From: Clostridia bacterium
Lineage (GTDB): Bacteria > Bacillota_A > Clostridia > Christensenellales > Aristaeellaceae
Direction of reading: 5' to 3'
Length of the DNA stretch: 29,801 nucleotides
NCBI GenBank assembly: GCA_017517815.1
Contig: JAFWYA010000079.1
Span: 1-29,801 of the forward strand
Shown here: positions 16,567 to 24,452 of the stretch, one piece after another
Layout: each line of letters begins with the position of its first letter
Numbering within the stretch: position 1 is the first letter of the stretch
Notes under the pieces: generated by a model
The model's input: only the letters and a program-made list of their open reading frames with translations
What the model was told of the DNA's origin: nothing
The model's database searches: none
Translations under genes and position numbers: made by a program

Positions 16567-17408
16567 TCTCCTACCTCCGTCAGGCGGATGGTCTCATCAA
16601 AGGGTAATTCCTGCCCGTCGCGGAAGGCCAGACTCATCTGCTGGTCGTAGGTGAGGGTACCAAACACCTTGCCCACCACGCCCACGCGGCCCTCCAGCAT
16701 ACGCAAAAGACCGCCGAAGCCAGGCATCAGCCTGATGCGCCGTCCGCTGCACAAAGCGATGCTTTTGACCATATCGGCGGTATTGACATATTCGCTGTTC
16801 TGCGGGAAAAACAGCCCGCCCTGTCCGCTTTCAAGAAGCGACTGCACAAAGACGCACAGCGTGCCGATATAGAGCATGCTGCGCTCGTTATTCACTTTAG
16901 GGAAAACCGGCAGACTTTTGGCCAGTGCCGCCAGACGCGGATAGTTGCCGCGGCAGCCGCGGCCATAGATCATGGGCGGGCGCAGCACGGCAATGCGGAA
17001 TGTATCATCCGCCAGTTCTGCCATGCCCTGCTCAGCTTCCCACTTGCTTACGCCATAATGAGTGTTTGGCGAAGGCTGCGTATCCGCCGTGATGCGGCCG
17101 GTGGTCATGCCGTAGACGCTCATGCTGGAAAAGAACACAAACTGCTTTACGCCGTGTTTCTTGGCAGCTTTGGCGGTCCGGATAGCCAGATCGCGGTTGA
17201 CCTGACGGTACAGGGGTGCATTTTCCTGCGTTTCACGCTGATGGGCGATGCCCGCCACATGAATCACTGCATCAAAGCCTTCAAAGGCCTGTTCATCCAG
17301 CCCGTGACGCACGTCGATTTCTCGCACGTCCCAGCCCTGCTCGGACAGATGTGCTGCCAAATGCATACCGATGTAGCTGCCTGCGCCGGTGATGGCTGCG
17401 CGTATCAT
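16563..17408 (-). CDS. NAD-dependent epimerase/dehydratase (extended SDR, nucleotide-sugar enzyme)
   Basis: The 281-residue protein has a Rossmann start (AAITGAGSYIG, a variant of the glycine motif with Ser in the middle). It also has VIHVAGIAHQRE, the catalytic S95/Y118-x3-K122 set (FFSSMSVYG and YGVSK) and LRPPMIYGRG. This is the pattern of UDP-sugar 4-epimerases and reductases that sit beside EpsL/WecP-like transferases. It probably makes the sugar nucleotide for the cluster or reduces a 4-keto intermediate; the exact reaction is not readable. The ATG at 17408 overlaps the upstream TGA by four bases and follows GGAGG by six bases. An open extension to 17486 only covers the upstream gene's end. 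Confidence 0.88.
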   Translation of the reverse strand: MIRAAITGAGSYIGMHLAAHLSEQGWDVREIDVRHGLDEQAFEGFDAVIHVAGIAHQRETQENAPLYRQVNRDLAIRTAKAAKKHGVKQFVFFSSMSVYGMTTGRITADTQPSPNTHYGVSKWEAEQGMAELADDTFRIAVLRPPMIYGRGCRGNYPRLAALAKSLPVFPKVNNERSMLYIGTLCVFVQSLLESGQGGLFFPQNSEYVNTADMVKSIALCSGRRIRLMPGFGGLLRMLEGRVGVVGKVFGTLTYDQQMSLAFRDGQELPFDETIRLTEVGE

Positions 17409-18016
17409 TTCTTTGCCTCCGAAGACTCGTCGCCTTCCACGATGCCCTGACGGTTGAACACCTTCACGATGGTCAGCAGGAAACACTTCAGGTCAAAGGC
17501 GAAGCTGATGTTGCTGGCATATTCGCCGTCACGGCGCGCCTTCTTTTCCAGATCACGGCTGAGATAGTCGCGGCCGTTGACCTGCGCCCATCCGCTCAGG
17601 CCCGGGCGGATCATGCTGGCGCCAAACTTGTCACGCCACTCCATCAGATCATACTGGTTCCACAGCGCTGGGCGCGGGCCGATCAGCGACATATCGCCCC
17701 TGAGGATATTCCACAGCTGGGGCAGTTCGTCCAGACTGGTTTTGCGCAGCACCTTGCCCACGCGGGTGATGTAGCTCTTGGCCCCGCGCAGGTCGTTAGT
17801 AGGCACATCTTTGGGCGCGTCGGTACGCATGGTGCGGAACTTGAGAATTTCAAAAAATTCCTTGTTCTTACCGTAGCGCTTCTGCCTGAAGATGACCGGG
17901 CCTTTGCTTTCCAGTTTAATCAGAAGGGCAATGAGCAACAGCAGTGGGCTGAGCACGATCAGGCTTACCAGAGAGATCGCCACGTCCAGCGCACGCTTGA
18001 TATATCGCTCGTACAT
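17405..18016 (-). CDS. Initiating sugar transferase (small phosphoglycosyl transferase, EpsL/PglC-like)
   Basis: The 203-residue monotopic membrane enzyme moves a phospho-sugar from a UDP donor to undecaprenyl phosphate. This is the first step of exopolysaccharide or glycan assembly. It has an N-terminal re-entrant hydrophobic helix (about 10-33, DVAISLVSLIVLSPLLLLIALLI), KFRTM (59-63), the catalytic Asp-Glu pair D96-E97 in TSLDELPQL, GPRP (113-116) and RPGLSGWAQVNGRD (137-150). It is the short form lacking the CoA-binding-like N-terminal domain. GAGGAG lies eight bases before the ATG. It heads the glycosyltransferase run and starts 15 bases after the ComEA-like gene. Confidence 0.94.
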   Translation of the reverse strand: MYERYIKRALDVAISLVSLIVLSPLLLLIALLIKLESKGPVIFRQKRYGKNKEFFEILKFRTMRTDAPKDVPTNDLRGAKSYITRVGKVLRKTSLDELPQLWNILRGDMSLIGPRPALWNQYDLMEWRDKFGASMIRPGLSGWAQVNGRDYLSRDLEKKARRDGEYASNISFAFDLKCFLLTIVKVFNRQGIVEGDESSEAKK

Positions 18017-18031
18017 TGCGCAAGCTCCTCT

Positions 18032-18403
18032 TCATTGGTTATTGGGTGGGGAAAGGCGGATCTGATGCCGCAGCTTTTCAAACGTCTTCACGCCGATGCC
18101 GCGCACGCTGAGCAGATCTTCGGGATAGATGAACGGGCCGTTAGTCATGCGCTCGTCCACGATGCGCTGCGCCAGTTCAGGCCCGATGCCTTCAAACAGC
18201 ATCAGCTGCCCAAGGTCATCCGTATTCGGATCGACCTGACCGGCAGGCCATTCAAGAGGCATCCGCTGATCCGCCCTGTATGCGGCTTCGGGCGCGGGCA
18301 GGGTAAAGCTGGTTGTGTTGTGATCAGGGCGCAATTGTCCCACAATCACCGCCGCTGAAACCATCAGCAGCACCGCAGCCGCCCATGCCAGCGCCCGCCG
18401 CAT
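18032..18403 (-). CDS. ComEA-like helix-hairpin-helix protein, membrane anchored
   Basis: The 123-residue protein has one N-terminal membrane anchor (about 5-23, LAWAAAVLLMVSAAVIVGQ) and a C-terminal helix-hairpin-helix pair. The pair is VDPNTDDLGQLMLFEGIGPE and EDLLSVRGIGVKTFEKL. ComEA-type proteins bind incoming DNA at the cell surface. This one lacks the SLBB domain of full-length ComEA, and no comEC is near, so a competence role is not certain. It starts three bases after the cysS stop with only AAGG as a ribosome site (translational coupling likely) and is 15 bases from the sugar transferase. Confidence 0.85.
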   Translation of the reverse strand: MRRALAWAAAVLLMVSAAVIVGQLRPDHNTTSFTLPAPEAAYRADQRMPLEWPAGQVDPNTDDLGQLMLFEGIGPELAQRIVDERMTNGPFIYPEDLLSVRGIGVKTFEKLRHQIRLSPPNNQ

Positions 18404-18406
18404 GAC

Positions 18407-19801
18407 TTATGCCTTACGGACCTTCTGGCCCGCCTTGGTGTCTTCCAGAATGTAGCCCATGGCCTTGATCGCGTCGCGCAGCTCGTCGGAACGCTTCCAG
18501 TCCTTGTTCTTGCGGGCTTCAGCGCGCTCGTCCACCATGGCCTGCACTTCGGCGGGAATGCCGTCGTCCTTCTTCATCAGCAGGCCCAGCACGTCGCACA
18601 GGGTGGTCAGGGTCTTCAGGCCCAGTTCGACAGCCTTGAGGCTGGCGCCGGTCTGGGGCAGCTTGTGCACTTCGCGCACCAGTTCAAACAGAGCGGCCAG
18701 CGCGTCGGCGGTGTTCATATCGTCGTCCATGGCGGCAATGAACTTCTTTTCGCTGGCTTCGCACTGGGCGACGAAAGCGGCCTCGGCTTCGCCGGGCTCG
18801 ACGTCAGCGGCGTTCTGCTTGAGGAAGGCCAGCTGGTCGCGGGCGATGTAGAGGCGCTCCAGGCTGCTGGCAGCGGCCTCGATCAGCTCACGGCTGAAGT
18901 TGATGGGGCTGCGGTAATGAGCGGACAGCATGAACAGGCGCACGACTTCCAGATCGTACTCCTTGGAGATATCGCGTACGGTGAAGAAGTTGCCCAGAGA
19001 CTTGGACATCTTCACGCCATCAACGTTGATGAAGCCGTTGTGCATCCAGTAGTTCACGTAAGGCTTGCCGGTTGCACCGGAAGTCTGGGCGATTTCGTTT
19101 TCATGGTGCGGGAAGGTCAGGTCAACGCCGCCGGCATGGATATCGAACGTCTCGCCCAGATAAGTGGTGGACATAGCGGAGCACTCGATGTGCCAGCCGG
19201 GACGGCCCATGCCCCAGGGGCTTTCCCATGCAGGTTCGCCGGGCTTCTGGGCCTTCCACAGAGCAAAGTCCAGCGGATCTTCCTTCTGCTCGTCCACGCT
19301 TACGCGGGCGCCGCTAGCGAGATCCTCGATGTTCTGGCCGCAGAGCTTGCCGTACTCAGGGAAAGCCTTCACACGGTAGTACACGTCGCCGTTGCTTTCA
19401 TAAGCCAGGCCCTTGTCGATCAGGCGCTGAACCAGCGCGATGATCTGGGAAATGTGCTCGGTGGCGCGGGGATGCACCGTGGCGGGGCGGATGCCCAGTC
19501 CCTTGGCGTCAACGTAGTATTCGGCAATGTACCTTTCCGCAATGTCCTTCACGGTCACGCCTTCTTCATTGGCGCGGCGGATCATCTTGTCGTCTATATC
19601 GGTGAAGTTCTGCACGAAGGTCACTTCGTAGCCGCGGAATTCCATGTAGCGGCGCAGAACGTCAAAAACGATGAACGGGCGGGCATTGCCGATGTGGAAA
19701 TAGTTGTACACAGTGGGGCCGCAGGCATAAATGCCTACCTTACCTTCATGGATGGGCTTGAATTCTTCCTTCTTGCGGGTCATGCTGTTGTAGATCTGCA
19801 T
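18407..19801 (-). CDS. cysS: Cysteinyl-tRNA synthetase
   Basis: The class I enzyme charges tRNA-Cys in an ATP-dependent reaction. The 464-residue protein is of normal length. It has the zinc ligand C27 (ACGPTVY), HIGN in place of HIGH (36-39), the block PGWHIECSAMS, HAGGVDLTFPHHENE and the KMSKS loop (264-268). The ATG at 19801 has AAAGGAG about eight bases upstream. The leader is short (about 100 bases back to the possible -10 box) and does not contain a T-box sequence, although many Clostridia regulate cysS this way. The downstream genes follow with almost no gap. Confidence 0.98.
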   Translation of the reverse strand: MQIYNSMTRKKEEFKPIHEGKVGIYACGPTVYNYFHIGNARPFIVFDVLRRYMEFRGYEVTFVQNFTDIDDKMIRRANEEGVTVKDIAERYIAEYYVDAKGLGIRPATVHPRATEHISQIIALVQRLIDKGLAYESNGDVYYRVKAFPEYGKLCGQNIEDLASGARVSVDEQKEDPLDFALWKAQKPGEPAWESPWGMGRPGWHIECSAMSTTYLGETFDIHAGGVDLTFPHHENEIAQTSGATGKPYVNYWMHNGFINVDGVKMSKSLGNFFTVRDISKEYDLEVVRLFMLSAHYRSPINFSRELIEAAASSLERLYIARDQLAFLKQNAADVEPGEAEAAFVAQCEASEKKFIAAMDDDMNTADALAALFELVREVHKLPQTGASLKAVELGLKTLTTLCDVLGLLMKKDDGIPAEVQAMVDERAEARKNKDWKRSDELRDAIKAMGYILEDTKAGQKVRKA

Positions 19802-19852
19802 ATTTCATACTCCTTTATTCTGCTTGATGGAGAAAGTGTTCCATTGGGTGTG

Positions 19853-19868
19853 GGCGTCTTACGACGCC
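19853..19868 (-). other. Small stem-loop in the cysS leader
   Basis: On the - strand GGCGTC-GTAA-GACGCC forms a six-pair stem with a GNRA-type loop, about 50 bases before the cysS start. The stop codon of the possible leader peptide lies in its loop. There is no T tract, so it is not a terminator. Confidence 0.5.
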
Positions 19869-19906
19869 GGAATACATCGCGCGGTCAGGCGTTTGGGATT
19901 ATACAT
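19859..19906 (-). CDS. Possible 15-residue leader peptide upstream of cysS
   Basis: ATG at 19906 has GGAGG eight bases upstream and reads MYNPKRLTARCIPAS to TAA. It lies between ppk1 and cysS and includes one cysteine codon. However, the bases TATAAT inside its second and third codons also form a perfect promoter -10 box (19898-19903), so the frame may be incidental. No similar known peptide is recognised. Confidence 0.25.
   Translation of the reverse strand: MYNPKRLTARCIPAS
19898..19903 (-). promoter_or_regulatory. Possible -10 box of a cysS promoter
   Basis: The - strand reads TATAAT, a perfect sigma-A -10 hexamer. The bases 17 upstream (ATAACG region) are a poor -35, so this is a candidate only. 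Transcription would start about 90 bases before the cysS ATG. Confidence 0.4.
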
Positions 19907-19922
19907 ACTTCAAACCTCCGCG

Positions 19923-22004
19923 TTATTCTGCATCCCCTGTAGCAGGGGCAAGAGCAGCAGTTCCTGCAAACACGCCTTCCACATCGGAAAGCAGCGTTTC
20001 CTGTGCGTTCAGGCCGTCGGCATGCCATTTGGACAGATGATACAGGCCTTCAGCCGTACAGTGACGGCACTTCTCAGTGTCGTTCCACTGCAGGGTGAGT
20101 ACGTTGATAACCGCCTGCCTGCAGGCAGCATCCTTGACGGGGAACATCAATTCCGCACGGCGGTCAAGGTTGCGGGGCATCCAGTCAGCCGAGGAAAGAT
20201 ACACTTCCGGCTCGCCAGCATTCTCAAACACGAATGCACGCGCATGCTCCAGATGGCGGCCCACGATGGACCGCACACGGATATTTTCGGTAACATCCTC
20301 GCATTCCGGAATGACGCAGCATACGCCGCGCACGATCAGATCGATCTTCACGCCGCTCTGGCTGGCGGCCATCAGCGCACGGATGATCTTTTTGTCGCTG
20401 AGCGAGTTCATCTTGGCCAGAATATGGGCCGGTTTGCCTTCTTCGGCATTGGCCTGTTCGCGGGCGATCAGCTCCAGCAGACGGGGCTTGAGCTGATCCG
20501 GCGCCTTGGCGATCTCCTTCAGTTCTGCTTCGCCGCCTTCCAGCGCTTCAAAGAAGGCTGCGGCGTCCTGCGTAAGCTGCTCATCAGCCGTCAGCAGGCC
20601 AAAGTCGGTATAGAGCTTTGCCGTGCCGTCGTGATAGTTGCCGGTGCCCAGATGCACTTCGCGGCGCAGTTCGCCGTCAACCTCGCGCTCGATGAGCGTC
20701 ACCTTGCTGTGCACCTTCAGGTTAGGCAGGCCGTACAGCACGCGGCAGCCGGCCTGTTCCAGCTTTGCGCCCCAGCGCAGGTTGTTTTCCTCGTCGAAAC
20801 GGGCATGTGCTTCAAACAGCACGGTAACATCCTTGCCGTTTTCGGCGGCCTGTGCCAGTGCCTTGACGATGGGGCTCTGGCTGCTGACGCGGTAGAGCGT
20901 CTGCTTGATGGCGCGCACAGTGGGGTCCACCGCCGCACGCTGCATCATATGCACAACGGGTGCAAACGTATGGTAGGGATGATACATCAGCCAGTCGCGG
21001 CGGTCGATCTGATCAAAGATATCCTCGCCCAGAAGCTCGGTATATTCCACCGGCTGAGCAGGCTGATACTTGTATTCGTCGCGCTTGACCATGCCGTACA
21101 GGCCCATCATCAGCTTGTTGAGATCCAGCGGCCCGGTCACACGGTAACGGCGTTCCGGTTCTACATGGAAACGCTTCATCAAAAGTGCGAGCATCTCCTC
21201 GCTCATGCGCTCCTCGGCCTCCAGCCGCATCACTGCGCCCGTAGCACGCTTTTCAAGCATTTCGCGCACAGCAGGCACAACGTCCTCTTCGGTTTCTTCT
21301 TCAACCGCAAAGTTCTGGTTGCGCAGAATGCGGAATACCGCGGCATGCTCCACCTCGTCATTGGGGAACAGGCTATGGATGTTGTGCTTGACCACATCCT
21401 CCAGCCGGATGAGGTGCTGCACGTCAGCATTCACAGAAATATCGTACAGTCTTGGCAGGGACGCCGGAAGCGACACCAGCTGGAAACGTTCTGCCTTGCG
21501 GCGGCTGCGCGCAAGCTTTACGCACAGGTACAGCTGCTTTTGCGCAGGATGCGCATCGCGCAGATTTTCTACCTGCAGCCTTGCTGCAATCTGGTCGTCA
21601 AACAGCTGCTTTTCCTTCACAAGCATCTCGGTGCTGAGCGTATAGGTGGGATACAGCTGGATGCGCTTCATGTACAGCTCGCTGCGAATGCCTTCGTACA
21701 GCGTGTACTGACGGTTGCTCTGGCGCAGGATCTCCTTATTGACCTTGCGGTAGAGCTTTTCACCCGTCACATTGCCCATGAGCTTTTTATCGTCATCATT
21801 GCGCCCGGCATATACACGGCCATAGCGCACCTGAAGAAATTCATCCATGTTGGAGGTGACGATCGCCAGGAACTTGGCCCTTTCCAGCAGCGGATTGTCG
21901 TGATTGTCCGCCTCGTCCTGAATGCGGCTGTTAAATTTCAGCCAGCTCAGTTCGCGGTTGTCCATGGCCTTGCGTTCCGCCTTGCGTTTGTGCGCCGTAC
22001 CCAT
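19923..22004 (-). CDS. ppk1: Polyphosphate kinase 1
   Basis: The enzyme (EC 2.7.4.1) makes inorganic polyphosphate from ATP and can run in reverse. The 693-residue protein has the family's domains in order: N domain (MDNRELSWLKFNSRIQDEA), H domain, then the two phospholipase D-like catalytic halves. The autophosphorylated histidine is H432 in NLKVHSKVTLIE, and the second conserved histidine is H587 in GRHLEHARAF. The last part has YLSSADWMPRNLDRRAE. The start ATG 22004 has GAGAGG ten bases upstream and lies just after a strong promoter; longer frames up to 22160 run through the promoter and terminator. It may be transcribed alone or with cysS. Confidence 0.96.
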   Translation of the reverse strand: MGTAHKRKAERKAMDNRELSWLKFNSRIQDEADNHDNPLLERAKFLAIVTSNMDEFLQVRYGRVYAGRNDDDKKLMGNVTGEKLYRKVNKEILRQSNRQYTLYEGIRSELYMKRIQLYPTYTLSTEMLVKEKQLFDDQIAARLQVENLRDAHPAQKQLYLCVKLARSRRKAERFQLVSLPASLPRLYDISVNADVQHLIRLEDVVKHNIHSLFPNDEVEHAAVFRILRNQNFAVEEETEEDVVPAVREMLEKRATGAVMRLEAEERMSEEMLALLMKRFHVEPERRYRVTGPLDLNKLMMGLYGMVKRDEYKYQPAQPVEYTELLGEDIFDQIDRRDWLMYHPYHTFAPVVHMMQRAAVDPTVRAIKQTLYRVSSQSPIVKALAQAAENGKDVTVLFEAHARFDEENNLRWGAKLEQAGCRVLYGLPNLKVHSKVTLIEREVDGELRREVHLGTGNYHDGTAKLYTDFGLLTADEQLTQDAAAFFEALEGGEAELKEIAKAPDQLKPRLLELIAREQANAEEGKPAHILAKMNSLSDKKIIRALMAASQSGVKIDLIVRGVCCVIPECEDVTENIRVRSIVGRHLEHARAFVFENAGEPEVYLSSADWMPRNLDRRAELMFPVKDAACRQAVINVLTLQWNDTEKCRHCTAEGLYHLSKWHADGLNAQETLLSDVEGVFAGTAALAPATGDAE

Positions 22005-22052
22005 TTTTCTACGTCCTCTCGTTTGCTTTTGCAAAAAGGGTCTCATCTGTAT

Positions 22053-22081
22053 ATTATACCACATGTTGAGCAAAGCGTAAA
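22053..22081 (-). promoter_or_regulatory. Sigma-A promoter of ppk1
   Basis: On the - strand TTTACG (22076-22081) is followed after exactly 17 bases by TATAAT (22053-22058). The TGG just before the -10 gives an extended -10. The start codon is about 49 bases downstream of the -10. This is the best promoter in the window. Confidence 0.82.
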
Positions 22082-22086
22082 GGCAA

Positions 22087-22113
22087 AGCCCCCGTTCATC
22101 GTGAACGAGGGCT
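22087..22113 (-). terminator. Stem-loop terminator between the PHP gene and ppk1
   Basis: A 12-pair stem (AGCCCCCGTTCA with TGAACGAGGGCT, one mismatch) has a three-base loop, about 20 bases after the PHP gene stop. In the - strand transcript the following tract is only TTTGCCTTT, so termination may be partial. It sits just upstream of the ppk1 promoter. Confidence 0.65.
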
Positions 22114-22132
22114 GTACTTTTTAACCGATTTT

Positions 22133-23050
22133 TTACTTCAGAAAGATGGGATTGCTCCACGCACGGCGGCCAAGCTCGTCAATCATGCTGACGCGAAGGT
22201 ACTGATAATGCTCAGGCACCTTGAACTCAGCGCGGGTCACCAGTCCATCAGCATTGCGCACCACGCATGCCGGATTGCCCATGCTGATAAAGCTAACATA
22301 CCGGCAGGGCGAGCATTCCACCACAGCCACGCCCTCATCCGTGATGTAAAAATCATGGATTTCCGGGCCGCAGGAGGAATAAAACGCGCCGTTTTTCAGT
22401 GCCTGCAGAATGGCACTGATATTGTTTTCAGCATTCACACGCACCCAGCCCTTGCAGTGATGCTCAGGCAGATGTCCGTCGTCAGTCGCAACGCCGTACA
22501 GCCTGTGTCCGCCGCCGAGCACTTCGTCCCAGTAGAGAGCGTTCACGTCCATCTCGTTATCGATGACGCAGCCGCTGTTCCAGATCTCCATGGCAAAATT
22601 GCCCCTGAGGTTCTCAAATTCGCGCGCCGGCGTGCTGCTCCAGTCTGGATGGCAGTAGAAAGTGAGGTTGTTGTTTTCGTGCAGCCAGTCCAGAATGGGC
22701 TGATACTCCTCCGGCTGATGGATCACGCCGCCTTCAAAGCGTTCGTCCTGTTTGAAGCCGTTGCCATTTTCGCGCGAGGGGCCGATAGACACCGTATGGA
22801 AGCAGTGTACGCCCGGGCCTTCAAAGTTGCGGTCCATTTCCATGCCGGGAATGATGGTGATAGGCGCCTCTCCATAGTTGGCATAGTTGTAGAAGCGGTG
22901 GTCGGTCAGCGCCAGAAAGTCATAGCCGTTTTCCACATGCAGACGGATGGTATCTTCAGGACTGAGCACACCATCGGAACGGGTGGTATGACAGTGCAGG
23001 CCGCCCTTGAGCATTTTGCGTTTTCCTTCAAAAGCCGCTTGGCGAAGCAT
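22133..23050 (-). CDS. PHP-domain metal-dependent phosphoesterase family protein
   Basis: The 305-residue protein has the PHP metal-site motifs in order: H19-x-H21 with D26 (LHCHTTRSDG), LTDH (48-51), GMEMD (69-73), FYCHPDW and the late ATDDGH. PHP proteins hydrolyse phosphate esters with two or three metal ions, but this subgroup has no agreed substrate. The C-terminal 70 residues look like a beta-rich appendix. Two starts are possible: ATG 23050, with GGGAG upstream and coupling to the gene before it, and ATG 23014 (MLKGGLHCH), where the conserved domain begins and GAAGGA lies nine bases upstream. It is last in the argS-led group, three bases after the HAD gene. Confidence 0.85.
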   Translation of the reverse strand: MLRQAAFEGKRKMLKGGLHCHTTRSDGVLSPEDTIRLHVENGYDFLALTDHRFYNYANYGEAPITIIPGMEMDRNFEGPGVHCFHTVSIGPSRENGNGFKQDERFEGGVIHQPEEYQPILDWLHENNNLTFYCHPDWSSTPAREFENLRGNFAMEIWNSGCVIDNEMDVNALYWDEVLGGGHRLYGVATDDGHLPEHHCKGWVRVNAENNISAILQALKNGAFYSSCGPEIHDFYITDEGVAVVECSPCRYVSFISMGNPACVVRNADGLVTRAEFKVPEHYQYLRVSMIDELGRRAWSNPIFLK

Positions 23051-23053
23051 AAC

Positions 23054-23671
23054 TCAATCTCCCTTCAGATTCAGCAGATGATCCAGCAGTTTCGCTGCAT
23101 CGCCGTCTGCATGACAGTAACCCTGCATGCCTGCCGCTTCAGCGCCTTCGATATTTCTGGCCAGGTCGTCGACAAACACGCATTCCTCCGGCTTGAGAGC
23201 GAACTTGTCAAACAAACGCTGATAGATTCTCTTTTCAGGCTTGAGCATGCGTTCCTCGGCAGAGACCAGAATGCCCTTAAAAGCGGTGATATACGGGATC
23301 TTGTACTTGAAATCATGGAAACGGTGACCGCAGTTGCTGAGAATATACAGGTCAAAACCTTTTTCCAGCAACGTTTCAATCACGGTGTCGATACCCACCA
23401 TGGGATAGAGCGCATCCAGCCACCAGTCCTGAGAAAGTCGGTCGCACATCTGCTTCAGTTCTTCCGTTTCCAGCCGATCGCGGCAGCGGGCAAAGTAATC
23501 CGCCTCAGGCATCGTGCCGCCGTCGATGATCTGTCCCCATTCAGGATGAAGGAAAACCGCCTTGCAAAGCGCATCCGCCTTTTCTTCATCACCGGCAATG
23601 CGCAGGCAGGGCAGCATGGGCTTCCAGTTGAGCAGCACCATGCCCATATCAAACACAATATTGCGAATCAT
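23054..23671 (-). CDS. HAD-superfamily hydrolase (YihX-like)
   Basis: The 205-residue protein has HAD motif I as FDMGMVL (D8-x-G10). The second aspartate is replaced by glycine, as in YihX-like sugar phosphatases and their relatives. Motif II is LYILSN, motif III is K in MLKPEKRIY and motif IV is CVFVDD. The cap region between residues 15 and 90 is of the small alpha-helical subclass I type. It probably removes phosphate from a small metabolite, which cannot be named. The loss of the second Asp suggests altered catalysis but is normal in the YihX branch. GAGGAGG lies five bases before the ATG. It lies ten bases from the methylase gene. Confidence 0.86.
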   Translation of the reverse strand: MIRNIVFDMGMVLLNWKPMLPCLRIAGDEEKADALCKAVFLHPEWGQIIDGGTMPEADYFARCRDRLETEELKQMCDRLSQDWWLDALYPMVGIDTVIETLLEKGFDLYILSNCGHRFHDFKYKIPYITAFKGILVSAEERMLKPEKRIYQRLFDKFALKPEECVFVDDLARNIEGAEAAGMQGYCHADGDAAKLLDHLLNLKGD

Positions 23672-23681
23672 ACGTACCTCC

Positions 23682-24452
23682 TCAGTGGTTCATCAGGTCG
23701 TACATGAAAATCGCCGCTGCAACCGCCGCGTTGAGCGATTCAGCGCCGCCATGCATGGGCAGACGGTAGCGGTGCGTGCAGTTTCGAAGCGTCTGCTTCG
23801 TCATGCCCTGGCCCTCGTTGCCGATAATGACGCACAGCTTCTCGGGCAGCTTTCCGCGCTCATAGAACGGCTCGCCGTCCAGCGCAGCTCCAATGACGGC
23901 ATAGCCGCACGCCGCCAGCTGCGCAGCTGCTTCGGCAGCATCCGGCACAGTGCACATGGGCACGCGGAAAACGCTGCCCATGGTGGCGCGCAGCGTTTTG
24001 GGGCCGTAGGGATCAGCACAGCCGGGCGTGAACACACAGCCGTTGAAACCGGCTGCATCCAGCGTGCGCAGCACAGTGCCCACATTGCCGGGATCCTGTA
24101 CGTTTTCAAGCAGAATCAGCCTGTCGCCCATGCTGCTCAGTTCGCGGCTTTCGGGCAATTCGCACACCGCGGCAATGCCCTGCGGCGTTTTCACCTGCGA
24201 GATAGCGGCCAGCACATGCTCCGGCACAGCGTATACTTCACCCTGCGCAAGCGCAAGCAGTGCGGCATAGCTTTCGATGCGCTTTTCATCGACAAACACC
24301 GTATGCACGCGTTCCGGGCACATCTGCAGGCCCTCGCCCACCATATGTTCGCCATCCAGCAGGAAAGCGCGCTGGCGCGCCCGCTCCTTGGCGGTGGCCA
24401 GCGCGCGCGCATCCTGCACGGCGGGATTTTTCAAGCTCGTGATATTTTTCAT
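23682..24452 (-). CDS. SpoU/TrmH-family RNA 2'-O-methyltransferase
   Basis: The 256-residue protein has a substrate-binding N-terminal domain (residues 1-100) and the knotted SPOUT domain. The three family motifs are NVQDPGNVGTVLRT (117-130), IIGNEGQGM (209-217) and LPMHGGAESLNAAVAAAIFM (231-250). It transfers a methyl group from S-adenosylmethionine to a ribose 2'-OH in rRNA or tRNA; which nucleotide is unclear. It starts right after the argS stop codon (TAA-ATG with no gap), so translation is coupled. It is close in type to the rlmB/tsnR group. Confidence 0.92.
   Translation of the reverse strand: MKNITSLKNPAVQDARALATAKERARQRAFLLDGEHMVGEGLQMCPERVHTVFVDEKRIESYAALLALAQGEVYAVPEHVLAAISQVKTPQGIAAVCELPESRELSSMGDRLILLENVQDPGNVGTVLRTLDAAGFNGCVFTPGCADPYGPKTLRATMGSVFRVPMCTVPDAAEAAAQLAACGYAVIGAALDGEPFYERGKLPEKLCVIIGNEGQGMTKQTLRNCTHRYRLPMHGGAESLNAAVAAAIFMYDLMNH

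Noticed and set aside
19802..19922. T-box riboswitch in front of cysS
   Set aside because: The leader is only about 100 bases and lacks the conserved T-box sequence and a competing terminator.
19824..22124. Open frame of 766 codons on the + strand opposite ppk1
   Set aside because: Shadow of ppk1; no family motif or ribosome binding site.
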